A stretch of DNA of 64,000 nucleotides. Source: Methanolobus psychrophilus R15 (GTDB taxonomy: Archaea; Halobacteriota; Methanosarcinia; Methanosarcinales; Methanosarcinaceae). Of this stretch, positions 53,350-62,077 are shown in pieces. The notes under the pieces were generated by a model. That model searched no databases. It had not been told where the DNA came from and worked only from the letters and a program-made list of their open reading frames with translations. The stretch spans positions 2,108,001-2,172,000 of the forward strand of contig CP003083.1 of assembly GCA_000306725.1 (NCBI GenBank), written 5' to 3'. A program made the position numbers and the translations under genes. Numbering within the stretch: position 1 is the first letter of the stretch; each line of letters begins with the position of its first letter.

Positions 53350-54567
53350 TCACGCCTCTGCATACTGTCTGATTATCTCTTCCTTCACCCGCCACTCGCC
53401 CGTAAGCATCTTCTGCATCAGGCCGCGTTTCTGGATTTTGTATTTTTTGGCAAGTTGTTTGAGCAGGTCGATTTCCTGCTGGGCTGCGGATAGGGTTTCT
53501 GCGATTTGTTTTTGTTCTTCGAGTGGTGGAAGTGTAATTTTGGTTTTGAACAACTCATTTGGATGAAGTCGTTTGGAGCCAGAACCGCTGGCATAATTTT
53601 CAAGTTTCTTATAAAAGTTGGAATAAGAAAAGAGACATAACAACCATGCTCCATCAACATTTTCCGAGATCTCAAAAGCAGGAATATCTTGTGTTGAAGA
53701 ATATCCATTTAGCTCATTGGGTACAATTCCTACGGCACCCTTGAAAATATTCTGCTTGCCGTAAATAAATTGTCCCGCTTTACGTTTAAAATATACAGTT
53801 GAATTTTCAACTTCTGTTCCCCTATGGTCTCTAATTTCCACTCCTTTTAAGTGAAGTTTAACACTTAACCTTTTTTTTGGATTATTTTCATTATCTGGAA
53901 TACGACTTTCTTTTAAAAAAGTTCCAATTTTCACCTTCTTCCATTCATACTTATGTTCATCCATCAGTGATTTCCCAATTGATTCCCTTAACAACCACTT
54001 AAACCGCTTCTCCTTCGCCTGAATCAGCCTTTCAGTCTTCCCGATGGCCTCATCCCATGTGGAGAGCAGATCGGCAATGGCTTTTTGTTCGGGGAGTGGG
54101 GGGAGACGGATTGGAATTTTTCTCACTGTTGGTAGGTTTAGACCGGCCTTTGCCCCTGAGTCATTTAATCTATTAATGGTATTATTGAGTTTTTCAGAAG
54201 AAAGAAGATAAGCGACAAATTTACTGTTTACACTACCTTTAATTCTCACCAAGGCAGTATGCTGGTTTATATAAGCTTCACCAATATCATCGGGTACCCA
54301 GCCAATTTTTCCTAATTCTGCTGTAATAGATATTAGGATATCGCCGGGCTTTAATGAAGTTCTTTTCCCATCTGCAGAATCCGATTTTACATTTACGTAT
54401 TTTAGATCACTTTGATCTAAGAAAATACCGCCCCGTGTTAAGTTAGTCATACGGATAAATTTACTTCCGCTCTCTGAGTAGAATTTAGCCCAATCTCGTG
54501 ATCCGCTTGTTACGAATTCTGAAACATCACCTAAGCAACGATGTTGCCAATCAGATAAGTTACTCAT
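53350..54567 (-). CDS. hsdS: Type I restriction enzyme, S (specificity) subunit, full length
   Basis: HsdS recognises the two halves of the target DNA sequence. The 405-residue protein has two target recognition domains (about residues 5-150 and 205-350), each followed by a conserved coiled-coil spacer: LPPLPEQKAIADLLSTWDEAIGKTERLIQAKEKR and LPPLEEQKQIAETLSAAQQEIDLLKQLAKK. GGAGG precedes ATG 54567. It is the second specificity gene of the operon. Confidence 0.94.
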   Translation of the reverse strand: MSNLSDWQHRCLGDVSEFVTSGSRDWAKFYSESGSKFIRMTNLTRGGIFLDQSDLKYVNVKSDSADGKRTSLKPGDILISITAELGKIGWVPDDIGEAYINQHTALVRIKGSVNSKFVAYLLSSEKLNNTINRLNDSGAKAGLNLPTVRKIPIRLPPLPEQKAIADLLSTWDEAIGKTERLIQAKEKRFKWLLRESIGKSLMDEHKYEWKKVKIGTFLKESRIPDNENNPKKRLSVKLHLKGVEIRDHRGTEVENSTVYFKRKAGQFIYGKQNIFKGAVGIVPNELNGYSSTQDIPAFEISENVDGAWLLCLFSYSNFYKKLENYASGSGSKRLHPNELFKTKITLPPLEEQKQIAETLSAAQQEIDLLKQLAKKYKIQKRGLMQKMLTGEWRVKEEIIRQYAEA

Positions 54568-54832
54568 TCTTCCACCTCCAATTTCCCCAGAAACCTTTGT
54601 CTATCCCTGTTCATTCGTGTTTCCTTCCTTTCAAAAGTTTCTTTCCGGCATTGGTCAGTCGGTATTTCTGCTTATGGCTTTTAGGTTTATCAGGGACAGT
54701 CATCTCAATTACACCAATGACGATTCCAATCTGCTGGTAATTTTCCCTGAAGTGTTTTTCGTCCTTCAGCCAAGAGCGGTCATGATATCTATTCGTGACA
54801 TTTCTCCGGTGATTATCTGAATCATCCTTAAA

Positions 54833-54868
54833 ACTTCGGGGGTGACTTCGGGGGTGACTTCGGGGGTA
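54833..54868 (-). repeat. Three tandem 12-base repeats encoding TPEV
   Basis: The unit ACTTCGGGGGTG (plus strand) occurs three times in a row, the last with TA in place of TG. In the COG2865 frame on the minus strand it encodes repeats of Thr-Pro-Glu-Val. The G5 runs are prone to slippage. Confidence 0.7.
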
Positions 54869-55134
54869 TGCAGTTTCGCTTTTCACTACTGTAGACAGCA
54901 TTGATGCGCCCTGTTCTGTATGTGACCTCAAAACCTGATACTCTTCCGCAGTCGACTGGAATACTATCTTTATTGCTTCCTGAACCAGTCGCAATTTGCT
55001 ACAAGTTCCATTTATATCCATATCGAGGAGTTCCTCGAAATGGTCGGGAAACATTTCATCCATGTTCTGACCATATTGCTGACGCCAGCAAAATGGTTCT
55101 ACCAAATTGTTGTTTTGACATGAACTTTCAATTT

Positions 55135-55161
55135 GAACTATCCGGAATTTCCGGATAGTTC
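55135..55161. repeat. Perfect 27-base palindrome inside an R-M operon gene
   Basis: Arms GAACTATCCGGAA (55135-55147) and TTCCGGATAGTTC (55149-55161) are exact reverse complements around one central base. The element lies in the N-terminal coding part of the frame ending at 54611, with no T-tract after it. Confidence 0.6.
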
Positions 55162-55307
55162 CATTCTCGTTAATTTTGGACAGTATATTGCCTGTGATGG
55201 CATCAAGGTTGTTTTTAGAGATATTATCTACAGAAGCAGTTTTTTCCAAAATGGAAACAACTGAGTCCGCAACAAGTTCTTCTCTCTCACTCTTCATTGA
55301 ACACCGA

Positions 55308-56384
55308 TTACTGGTCATCTCTTTCTCCGTTCAACAGTTTTTGTTCTGCCAGGCGTTCCCGAACCTCAATCAAAGCTGTGTGGAGCTTCCTTTCCAGTAG
55401 TTCTTTAGGTGGCAGTTCAGTCCAGTACTCAGCGACCATAATGTTATCTTTAGGCATGTTCAGGAGTTCGACCTGTTCAGTTCCTGCTTCGGCGCAGAGG
55501 ATCAGTCCGATAGGTGTTTCTTCGCCGGGCTGCCGCTCATATTTATTAAGCCAGTTGAGATAGAGTTCCATCTGACCTTTGAATCCTGCTTTAAAACGGT
55601 CAATTTTCAGTTCAACAGCCACCAGGCGCTTCAGTTTTCGATGAAAGAAGAGAAGGTTAAGATAGAAATCCTCTCTGTCAATGATCATACGCTTTTGGCG
55701 TTCCACAAAGGCAAAGCCGTTACCCAACTCCAAAATGAAAGATTCCAGTTCTTTGATAAGAGCGTTTTCAAGTTCATTTTCCAGATAACCATCCTTCAAT
55801 CCAAGAAAATCCAGGAAGTATGGATCTTTAAAATTGCCGCTCAGATGGTGGGATTCATTAATGGCCAGCTTGGTGTCGGCGATTTCTGAGCGTTCAAATG
55901 CCTTGCGTTCAATTTGTTTCCGTAACTCTCGCTTACTCCACGAAGACTCACAGGCTGCCCGAGCATAGAACAGTCTGGCTGACTCGCTTTTCAGGGGGAT
56001 GATCGCCAGAAAATGCGACCAACTCAATTGTCGTGCCAGTGGAACGACAATCTCAAAATCATGGAATAATTCGGCAAACTGCATCATGCGCCGTAGGTTT
56101 CGCGCTTCGAAGCTTTTGCCGTAGTACTTAACCAATTCTGCAGCGATCGAAACGACAATCTGCTTTCCATATTCTGCCCTTTCCCCTTGCAGCACTTCTT
56201 CATTGATACGTTTTCCAACTTGCCAGTAGGTCAGTGCAATTGCACTGTTAACCGCAGCAGCAGCCTGGTTCTTGCCCCGTTCGATCAGAGCCTGTAAATC
56301 GGTGAAAAGTTTGTCGGATATGGCGGTTTCCGGATTATAAACGCTGAATTCCGGGTTCTTACTTCTGTTTAATTCATCAGTCAT
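55308..56384 (-). CDS. YhcG-type (DUF1016) PD-(D/E)xK nuclease-domain protein
   Basis: The 358-residue protein has the DUF1016 N-terminal domain (QAAAAVNSAIALTYWQVGKRI, YGKSFEARNLRRMMQFAE, LARQLSWSHFLAIIPLK) and a C-terminal nuclease-like domain (YLNLLFFHRKLKRLVAVELKIDRFKAGFKGQMELYLNWL), with the Asp...ExK pattern. YhcG proteins are often carried in type I R-M and other defence loci. GGGGGAT precedes ATG 56384, three bases after the hsdM stop. It overlaps the next frame by 11 bases. Confidence 0.88.
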   Translation of the reverse strand: MTDELNRSKNPEFSVYNPETAISDKLFTDLQALIERGKNQAAAAVNSAIALTYWQVGKRINEEVLQGERAEYGKQIVVSIAAELVKYYGKSFEARNLRRMMQFAELFHDFEIVVPLARQLSWSHFLAIIPLKSESARLFYARAACESSWSKRELRKQIERKAFERSEIADTKLAINESHHLSGNFKDPYFLDFLGLKDGYLENELENALIKELESFILELGNGFAFVERQKRMIIDREDFYLNLLFFHRKLKRLVAVELKIDRFKAGFKGQMELYLNWLNKYERQPGEETPIGLILCAEAGTEQVELLNMPKDNIMVAEYWTELPPKELLERKLHTALIEVRERLAEQKLLNGERDDQ

Positions 56385-56387
56385 AAC

Positions 56388-57968
56388 TTATCCCCCGGAA
56401 TTCCTGTTGATTTGCTGTAGCTTCTCAGCCATCTTCACCCTAACCTCTGCCAGCTCCTTTTCCAGTTCATCTATTTCCTGCTGGACGGCATCGATATCGA
56501 TCTCCTCTTCCTCTTCGAACGTGTCCACATACCGGGGAATATTCAGGTTGAAATCATTCTCCTTTATCTCTCCAAAGTCAGCCACATGGGCATATTTTTC
56601 CACATCCTCTCTGGAGTTATATACTGCCATAATCTTTTCCAGTTGCTCGTCAGAAAGCGTGTTCTGGTTCTTCCCGGACCTGAATTCCCGGCTGGCATCG
56701 ATGAAGAGGACATCCTTGCAGTCTTCTCTGGCTCCTCCATTTTCCCGTGAGCGGTCAAAGACCAGGATAGCCACAGGAATATTGGTGGTTGGGAACAGGT
56801 TTCCAGGCAGGCCGATAACTGCGTCAAGCAGATTCTCCTCGATCATCTTCCTGCGGATCTGGCCTTCCTGAGCTCCCCTGAAAAGAACTCCGTGGGGCAC
56901 AACCACGGCCACACGTCCCTCCTTTTCCAGTGCGATCTCAACCATGTGGCTGATGAATGCCCAGTCTCCCTTGCTTTTCGGAGGAACGCCACGCCAGAAA
57001 CGGTTATATCGGTCGCTTTCCGCATTCTCAGCACCCCATTTGTCCAGGGAGAACGGAGGATTGGCAACAACGCAATTGAACTTCATCAGACGGTCGTTCT
57101 CCACCAGAAGCGGGCTGTTCAGCGTATCGCACCACTCAATGCGGGCACTGTCAAAACTGTGCAAGAACATGTTCATCCGGCACAGTGCCCAAGTACTGCC
57201 GTTCGATTCCTGCCCGAAAAGCGCAAAATCCCGGCTGCCTATCTGTCTGGCAGCCTGGACCAGAAGGCCACCTGAACCGCACGCGGGGTCACATATGCGG
57301 TCCCCCGGTTTTGGCATGGCAAGCCTGGCGACCAGTTCCGTAACCTTTGGCGGGGTAAAGAACTCCCCTGCCTTCTTACCGGAATCCGAAGCAAAGCGCT
57401 CTATCAGGTATATGTATGTGTTCCCGATCACGTCCTCCGAAACAAGGCTTGGCTTCATATTCAGCTGTGGCTTGTGGAAGTCTTCCAGAAGCTGCTTCAA
57501 GCGCCTGTTCCTGTCCTTTGTTTTTCCCAGATTTGCCTCGCTGTTAAAGTCAATGTTACGGAAAACCCCTTCAAGTTTGCTCTTGTTTGACTCTTCAATA
57601 TGGTCGAGCACAATATTGACCAACTCGCCAATGTTTGCGGCAGCCCTGCGGTCATAGAGGCTGTAATAGGTGGCAGGAAACTCATCCAGCAAAGTTCCTT
57701 CGCCTGTCTTCTCATCGGTTTCTATCAACCTTACAACCGGAAGGACAAACCGCTCACGTTCCAGCTTGCGTCGTATACGTTCATCATCGTCTCCATATTG
57801 CTCCCGGTATGATTCGTAATGGTCCTGCCACACATCGGATATGTATTTCAGGAACAGCATAACAAGAATGTAATCCTTGTACTGTGCAGGGTCAACCACT
57901 CCCCTGAACGTGTCGCACGCCGCCCAGGCTGCATTGTTGATATCTTTCTGGTCAACTTGTTTCATCAT
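56388..57968 (-). CDS. hsdM: Type I restriction enzyme, M (methyltransferase) subunit
   Basis: HsdM methylates adenine N6 in the target sequence. From ATG 57968, six bases after GAGG, the protein has 526 residues. The SAM motif is CDPACGSGGLLVQAARQIG (about residues 227-245) and the catalytic motif is VVANPPFSLDKWG (NPPF at about 303). The N-terminal helical domain reads YILVMLFLKYISDVW. It overlaps the upstream half-HsdS gene by 17 bases. Confidence 0.95.
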   Translation of the reverse strand: MMKQVDQKDINNAAWAACDTFRGVVDPAQYKDYILVMLFLKYISDVWQDHYESYREQYGDDDERIRRKLERERFVLPVVRLIETDEKTGEGTLLDEFPATYYSLYDRRAAANIGELVNIVLDHIEESNKSKLEGVFRNIDFNSEANLGKTKDRNRRLKQLLEDFHKPQLNMKPSLVSEDVIGNTYIYLIERFASDSGKKAGEFFTPPKVTELVARLAMPKPGDRICDPACGSGGLLVQAARQIGSRDFALFGQESNGSTWALCRMNMFLHSFDSARIEWCDTLNSPLLVENDRLMKFNCVVANPPFSLDKWGAENAESDRYNRFWRGVPPKSKGDWAFISHMVEIALEKEGRVAVVVPHGVLFRGAQEGQIRRKMIEENLLDAVIGLPGNLFPTTNIPVAILVFDRSRENGGAREDCKDVLFIDASREFRSGKNQNTLSDEQLEKIMAVYNSREDVEKYAHVADFGEIKENDFNLNIPRYVDTFEEEEEIDIDAVQQEIDELEKELAEVRVKMAEKLQQINRNSGG

Positions 57969-58551
57969 TTTTATCCTCTTTTGCAAGCTGCATTAACAGT
58001 GTTGAAATGTATTTCCTTCTTTTTTCAGCCAGTGCGCTCAGTATCATCTGCTCCCTGGTGGATAATGCCACCAGCTCAACGATATTTTTCTGCATTTTCA
58101 AAGAAGGCAGGTGAACAGGCATCTGTTCCAGTTGTGTGCTCCTGATCATGTTAACCGATGTTCCTGCCTGCATGGAAGTCAGATAGCGCTGTGCATCCTC
58201 CTGGCTGATGTACCAGTTCAGGTACTCCGGCAGAACATTTTCGTTATTTTTGATTCTGATCATCAGAAGAGGTGCGGCAATAACGGCTTTTCCAGGATTA
58301 TCACGGATGACCGCAGAAGTATTTACCTGTCCCCTTGACCTGAAAACCAGGTCCCCTTTCCGGGCAAAATGCTGCTCTTTCAGTGGATACATGTCGATTT
58401 TCATCAATCCGCTGCAATCTACACTGTTATCATCAAGCAGGTCTTTCATCTGGATGACTGCAATATTTCCGTTTTCAGATGCTTCAAGCCGGGACCTGAA
58501 CGAATACCCCGTTTGCACTGTTGCTATATCTCTAATTATTGCCGTGCTCAC
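57952..58551 (-). CDS. Half-length type I specificity subunit (single recognition domain)
   Basis: The 199-residue protein has one target recognition domain (DIATVQTGYSFRSRLEAS, ISQEDAQRYLTSMQAGTSVNMIRSTQLEQMPVHLPSLKMQKNIVELVALS) and one conserved helical spacer. That is half of a normal HsdS; such half subunits can act as dimers with symmetrical targets. The start is GTG 58551, about 27 bases from a TTAATATAC element, so it may be leaderless. It is the first gene of the R-M operon and its end overlaps hsdM. Confidence 0.85.
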   Translation of the reverse strand: MSTAIIRDIATVQTGYSFRSRLEASENGNIAVIQMKDLLDDNSVDCSGLMKIDMYPLKEQHFARKGDLVFRSRGQVNTSAVIRDNPGKAVIAAPLLMIRIKNNENVLPEYLNWYISQEDAQRYLTSMQAGTSVNMIRSTQLEQMPVHLPSLKMQKNIVELVALSTREQMILSALAEKRRKYISTLLMQLAKEDKNDETS

Positions 58552-59040
58552 ATATTACAGTAATGCCATTTCTGTATATTAATCTGTTGTTGAGTAATTT
58601 CTAAAATTGCAGCTATACAATTGCCTCGATTTCCGTTTCATTCACTCTGCATCAAGGCTGCCTAAGGATTATGGCTCTGTATACACTATTAAAATCAATA
58701 ACTATAATCCTATTTGGCAAAAATAATCACCATCTTGTATCATATTTAAGAGTTTTATGTGTACCCTTAATTATTTGACTTTAAGGGGTTTCATTTAGAA
58801 ATTTGGGCATGTGGGTTACCTATTAGATTCACTAGCATTAGGTTGAAAAAGGCAAATATGTTCAGTATGCTGCAGTATTTATTATATTCGTTTAATTTCA
58901 TTTAGTCCAAATATATAGGATTTCTACAGGGTCTGATTATAAGTCATTTAAATGGTGATGAGACAAAATCATCATTTAACCTAAATGTAACTAAAAAAAC
59001 GATAATGATGCAAACAGATTTAGTATAAAAAGAAGATGCA
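58552..59040. other. Intergenic region between the R-M operon and thermosome
   Basis: These 490 bases are AT-rich and hold no frame with convincing protein features on either strand. The left edge carries the R-M promoter (TTAATATAC on the minus strand at about 58574-58583). The right edge carries the thermosome terminator. I saw no tRNA, repeat array or mobile element between them. Confidence 0.5.
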
Positions 59041-59059
59041 GCGCAGAACTATTCTGCGC
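59041..59059 (-). terminator. Hairpin terminator after the thermosome gene
   Basis: GCGCAGAA and TTCTGCGC form an eight-base stem with a three-base loop, 26 bases beyond the thermosome stop. On the minus strand TGCATCTTCTTTTTATAC follows. Confidence 0.65.
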
Positions 59060-59085
59060 CCTGTATATTTTCAGTTTCCTGATAC

Positions 59086-60735
59086 TTACATGTCTTCCAT
59101 GCCGGGCATTCCGCCTGGTGGCATGTTTGGTACCATGTCAGCACCGGATGGTCCGCCAGGTCCCTGTCTGGATGCGATGATATCATCGATCCTCAGGATC
59201 ATGACTGCGGATTCTGCAGCAGCGTTGATAGCCTGGGTCTTTACCCTGAGTGGCTCAACTACTCCGGCTTCCCACATGTCGATGACTTTACCTTCATATA
59301 CATTGAGTCCGGCTGTCTTCTGGCCCTTTTCATGGTGTGAGCGCAGTTCCATGAGCATGTCTATGGGGTCAAGACCTGCGTTCTCAGCAAGGGTCCTCGG
59401 GATGATCTCAAGGGCTTCTGCGAAGGCCTTTACAGCAAGCTGTTCCCTTCCGCTGAGGGTTGATGCGTATTCCTGGAGCCTGAGTGAAACCTCGACTTCC
59501 GGTGAACCGCCGCCAGCTACGAGCTGCTCGTCCTCTATGGCTACACCGACTACTCTCAAAGCGTCGTGAAGCGCCCTCTCGATGTTGTCGATAACATGCT
59601 CTGTGCCGCCGCGCAGAAGAATGGATACTGCTTTTGGATTCTTGCAGCCTGTGACAAAGGTCATCTCATCGCCGCCAATCTTCTTTTCCTCGACGAGTGC
59701 AGCGTAACCGAGGTCCGCCTGGGTGATCTCATCAAGGTTTGTGACAAGTTTGCCTCCGGTTGCCTTTGAGAGTTTCTCCATATCGCTCTTCTTGACACGC
59801 CTTACTGCAAATATGCCTGCCTTTGCAAGGTAGTGCTGTGCCATGTCGTCGATACCCTTCTGGCAGAAAGCTACAGTTGCACCGCTCTTGACTACTTTCT
59901 CGACGATGTCCTTGATCATCTTCTCTTCCTGGTCAAGGAATGACTGGAGCTGCTCTGGTGATGTGATGGATATCTCAGCATCAACCTCTGTGTCCTTGAG
60001 CTCAATAGCCGTGTTGATGAGTGCTATTTTTGCATCTGCGACCTTCTTTGGCATGTTGGTGTGGACACGTTCCTTATCGATGATCATTCCTTCAATAAGC
60101 TTTGATTCTTCGATGCGGGCGCCTACCTTCTTCTCGACCTTGATGTTGTCCATGTCGACCTTGTTGTCTTCGTCAACAATGCTTAGTATGGCTGAAACAG
60201 CAATTTCCGAAAGTACGTCTTTGTTCGCCTCTGCTCCCTTACCTGTCATAGCAGTGCCGGAAATGTTCAATAGTACACTTCTGTCGTTCTTTGTGACTGC
60301 CTTTGCCAGTGTCTTTATGATCTCGGCGGCCTTCTCGGAAGCGAGCCTGTATCCGGATGCAATAATGGTGGGGTGGATGTCCTGGTCGATAAGTTCTTCC
60401 GCCTTCTTGAGGAGTTCCCCTGCAATGACTGCTGCGGTAGTGGTTCCGTCTCCGACCTCATTATCCTGGGTCTTTGCAACCTCTACGATCATCTTTGCTG
60501 CGGGGTGCTCGATGTCCATCTCTTTGAGAATGGTTGCACCATCGTTTGTGATGACAACATCTCCAAGGCTGTCGACAAGCATTTTGTCCATTCCTTTTGG
60601 ACCAAGTGTTGTCCTAACAGCTTCAGCGACTGCTTTTGCAGCCATGATGTTATTGCTCTGTGCTTCTCTGCCTCTAGTTCTCTGGCTTCCTTCTCTTAAT
60701 ATGAAAATCGGCTGTCCAGCCATCTGTCCTGCCAT
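59086..60735 (-). CDS. thsA: Thermosome subunit (group II chaperonin)
   Basis: The chaperonin folds proteins in an ATP-driven double ring. The 549-residue protein has [17 protein letters not shown]-type motifs ([20 protein letters not shown]), the ATP site [23 protein letters not shown], and the C-terminal [15 protein letters not shown] and [12 protein letters not shown]. It ends in a Gly/Met-rich tail, [18 protein letters not shown] precedes ATG 60735, and a TATA box lies at 60809-60818. Other subunit genes are not in the window, so the letter A is provisional. Confidence 0.95.
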   Translation of the reverse strand: MAGQMAGQPIFILREGSQRTRGREAQSNNIMAAKAVAEAVRTTLGPKGMDKMLVDSLGDVVITNDGATILKEMDIEHPAAKMIVEVAKTQDNEVGDGTTTAAVIAGELLKKAEELIDQDIHPTIIASGYRLASEKAAEIIKTLAKAVTKNDRSVLLNISGTAMTGKGAEANKDVLSEIAVSAILSIVDEDNKVDMDNIKVEKKVGARIEESKLIEGMIIDKERVHTNMPKKVADAKIALINTAIELKDTEVDAEISITSPEQLQSFLDQEEKMIKDIVEKVVKSGATVAFCQKGIDDMAQHYLAKAGIFAVRRVKKSDMEKLSKATGGKLVTNLDEITQADLGYAALVEEKKIGGDEMTFVTGCKNPKAVSILLRGGTEHVIDNIERALHDALRVVGVAIEDEQLVAGGGSPEVEVSLRLQEYASTLSGREQLAVKAFAEALEIIPRTLAENAGLDPIDMLMELRSHHEKGQKTAGLNVYEGKVIDMWEAGVVEPLRVKTQAINAAAESAVMILRIDDIIASRQGPGGPSGADMVPNMPPGGMPGMEDM

Positions 60736-60808
60736 TTATTTCTATCCTCCTGTTATTGGAAATTATGGAATAATTCTAAATTCCTGACGTTTTCTAATGA
60801 ATGTTGTT

Positions 60809-60818
60809 CTATATAATC
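60809..60818 (-). promoter_or_regulatory. TATA box of the thermosome gene
   Basis: GATTATATAG on the minus strand fits the archaeal TATA consensus. It would place the transcription start near 60787, about 50 bases before the ATG, leaving room for the AGGAGGA site. Confidence 0.5.
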
Positions 60819-60928
60819 GTATCGGTGTAAGTCAATCACGCTTTAAAAAGAAGCCTGGCTTAAAGCGAATAGTGGAACAACTCAGAAAAACACAGGAATA
60901 TGCAAAAATGCAAAAAAAGGAAAAAAAG

Positions 60929-60945
60929 AGTGAGCCCAACTCACT
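60929..60945 (-). terminator. Hairpin terminator embedding the stop of the 57-residue gene
   Basis: AGTGAG (60929-60934) and CTCACT (60940-60945) flank a five-base loop. The stop TGA is 60941-60943, within the stem. On the minus strand CTTTTTTTCCTTTTTTTGC follows, the strongest T-tract in the window. Confidence 0.7.
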
Positions 60946-61114
60946 TTACAAGTGCTTTTGGAGATCTCTGCATGAATCTCCTTTTGGTGCCGTTTGAGGA
61001 ATACCTCTGTGCCGGACCCGGATGAGCCTTGATCCCTTTGGATTTCTGTACTTTTATTGTTCTACCCTTACGGCCTTTTACCTTGACCCATTCAATACTG
61101 CCAGTTTTACCCAT
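60941..61114 (-). CDS. Small basic methanogen protein (DUF5350-like)
   Basis: This 57-residue gene was read directly from the minus strand: [18 protein letters not shown], then [20 protein letters not shown] and a basic end, [15 protein letters not shown]. It is very rich in Lys and Arg and looks like a nucleic-acid-binding or ribosome-associated protein. It resembles the DUF5350 family of methanogens, from memory. AGAGGT precedes ATG 61114. The plus-strand ORF over its 3' part is a shadow of the repeat-rich terminator. Confidence 0.75.
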   Translation of the reverse strand: MGKTGSIEWVKVKGRKGRTIKVQKSKGIKAHPGPAQRYSSNGTKRRFMQRSPKALVK

Positions 61115-61311
61115 TTATAAGACCTCTGTGAAATTTGGATGTAATATCAACAAGATAAGCAATGATGCCCGACAATCCAGCTATAATCATAAGGCTGGTT
61201 AACATCGTTCTAAGTTTACCCTTAGATGTGATGCTTGTTATTAAACCTTACGGGAAATATAGAGGCTGACTGAGACCAAAATTGCTTTTAATCCGTACCA
61301 TCTATGCAGAT

Positions 61312-62040
61312 ATGTATACTGAGGAGTTGATCGCCTTAAGCAAAGCAATAGACATCCAGATGGAATCGGCCGCAGAGGAGATAAAGGCACTGCAAGCCTA
61401 TCCAGATGAAGAACTTATATCTATTATCAAAGAGGTCGGCTTCAAATGTGATCTCTGTGCGCGCTGCTGCACGCAGGAGTTCAATGACCATGTGTTCCTG
61501 CTGGATGAAGACCTGAAGACCATAAGGGGGACAGACCCGGATGCAATCGAGCCCGCGCCATATTATGAGTTATGTGACCAGCATGGGAACTTCTATGTAT
61601 CGGGCTATGCGCTGAAAACACAAAAAGACGGTTCCTGTATATTCCTTCGCGATAAACGCTGCACCATCTATGACAGGCGCCCGTTCATTTGCAGGCTGTA
61701 CCCTTATATGCTTCACCTGGAGGCTGATGAAAAAGGCAATATCGGCTGGAGGCAGATCAGCGGGCTGGACCTCCACGGCTGCTATCATGACGATATAAGC
61801 GACGAGGAATGTAAAACGATATCAAGGGAAATAAAAAATTACGAACATGCCTTCCTGGAACAGAAGCTATCCTTTTTAGAAAAAGCACGGCAACATTTTG
61901 AAAAGAACAAACTGAAACATGTCCAGGGCGTGTATGACCGGGAGATGAGGAAATTCAATAAAGGTGGCCAGATAAAGGTATTTATCTTTTACAATGGTGC
62001 TTTTGAAGAGAGCAGCGTCGGAAGTAACATCTCATTATAA
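61312..62040 (+). CDS. YkgJ-family cysteine cluster protein
   Basis: The 242-residue protein from ATG 61312 (MYTEELIALSKAIDIQ) has the cysteine cluster FKCDLCARCCTQEF near residue 45, then CIFLRDKRCTIYDRRPFICRLYPYML, which together form the CxxCxxxC-type zinc/iron-chelating domain. The C-terminal part is helical and charged. Members are poorly characterised; some are linked to iron-sulfur or metal handling. A TTG at 61282 would add ten residues. It converges on the radical SAM gene. Confidence 0.85.
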   Translation: MYTEELIALSKAIDIQMESAAEEIKALQAYPDEELISIIKEVGFKCDLCARCCTQEFNDHVFLLDEDLKTIRGTDPDAIEPAPYYELCDQHGNFYVSGYALKTQKDGSCIFLRDKRCTIYDRRPFICRLYPYMLHLEADEKGNIGWRQISGLDLHGCYHDDISDEECKTISREIKNYEHAFLEQKLSFLEKARQHFEKNKLKHVQGVYDREMRKFNKGGQIKVFIFYNGAFEESSVGSNISL

Positions 62041-62077
62041 ATCCTGTATTCCGTGGAGAAGCCAGCCTGTCTTTTCC

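Larger units (their letters stand above)
54611..55318 (-). pseudogene. Frameshifted COG2865-type C-terminus fused to an unrecognised N-terminal frame
   Basis: The open frame encodes 235 residues starting after GGAGAAAGAG. The last 55 or so (LKDEKHFRENYQQ, EMTVPDKPKSHKQKYRLT) match the winged-helix tail of AlbA/AAA_4 (COG2865) ATP-binding proteins. In that family a stretch TPEVTPEV...LRMIQIITGEMSRIDIMTALG should precede it. That stretch is present, but in another frame (about 54880-54770) ending at a TGA. One missing base near 54768-54772 (GGCTGAAG for GGCCTGAAG) explains this. The first 145 residues are not recognised and may be intact or not. Confidence 0.6.

Noticed and set aside
54833-54868. 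Three-unit tandem repeat as a possible CRISPR or mobile-element scar
   Set aside because: The units are 12 bases without spacers and encode the TPEV repeat known from COG2865 proteins.
59843-60787. 314-residue antisense ORF over the thermosome gene
   Set aside because: It is a serine-rich shadow of a strongly conserved chaperonin frame.
60797-60997. Plus-strand ORF of 66 residues after the thermosome promoter
   Set aside because: It overlaps the thermosome TATA box, then reads through the T-rich terminator and stop region of the 57-residue minus-strand gene.
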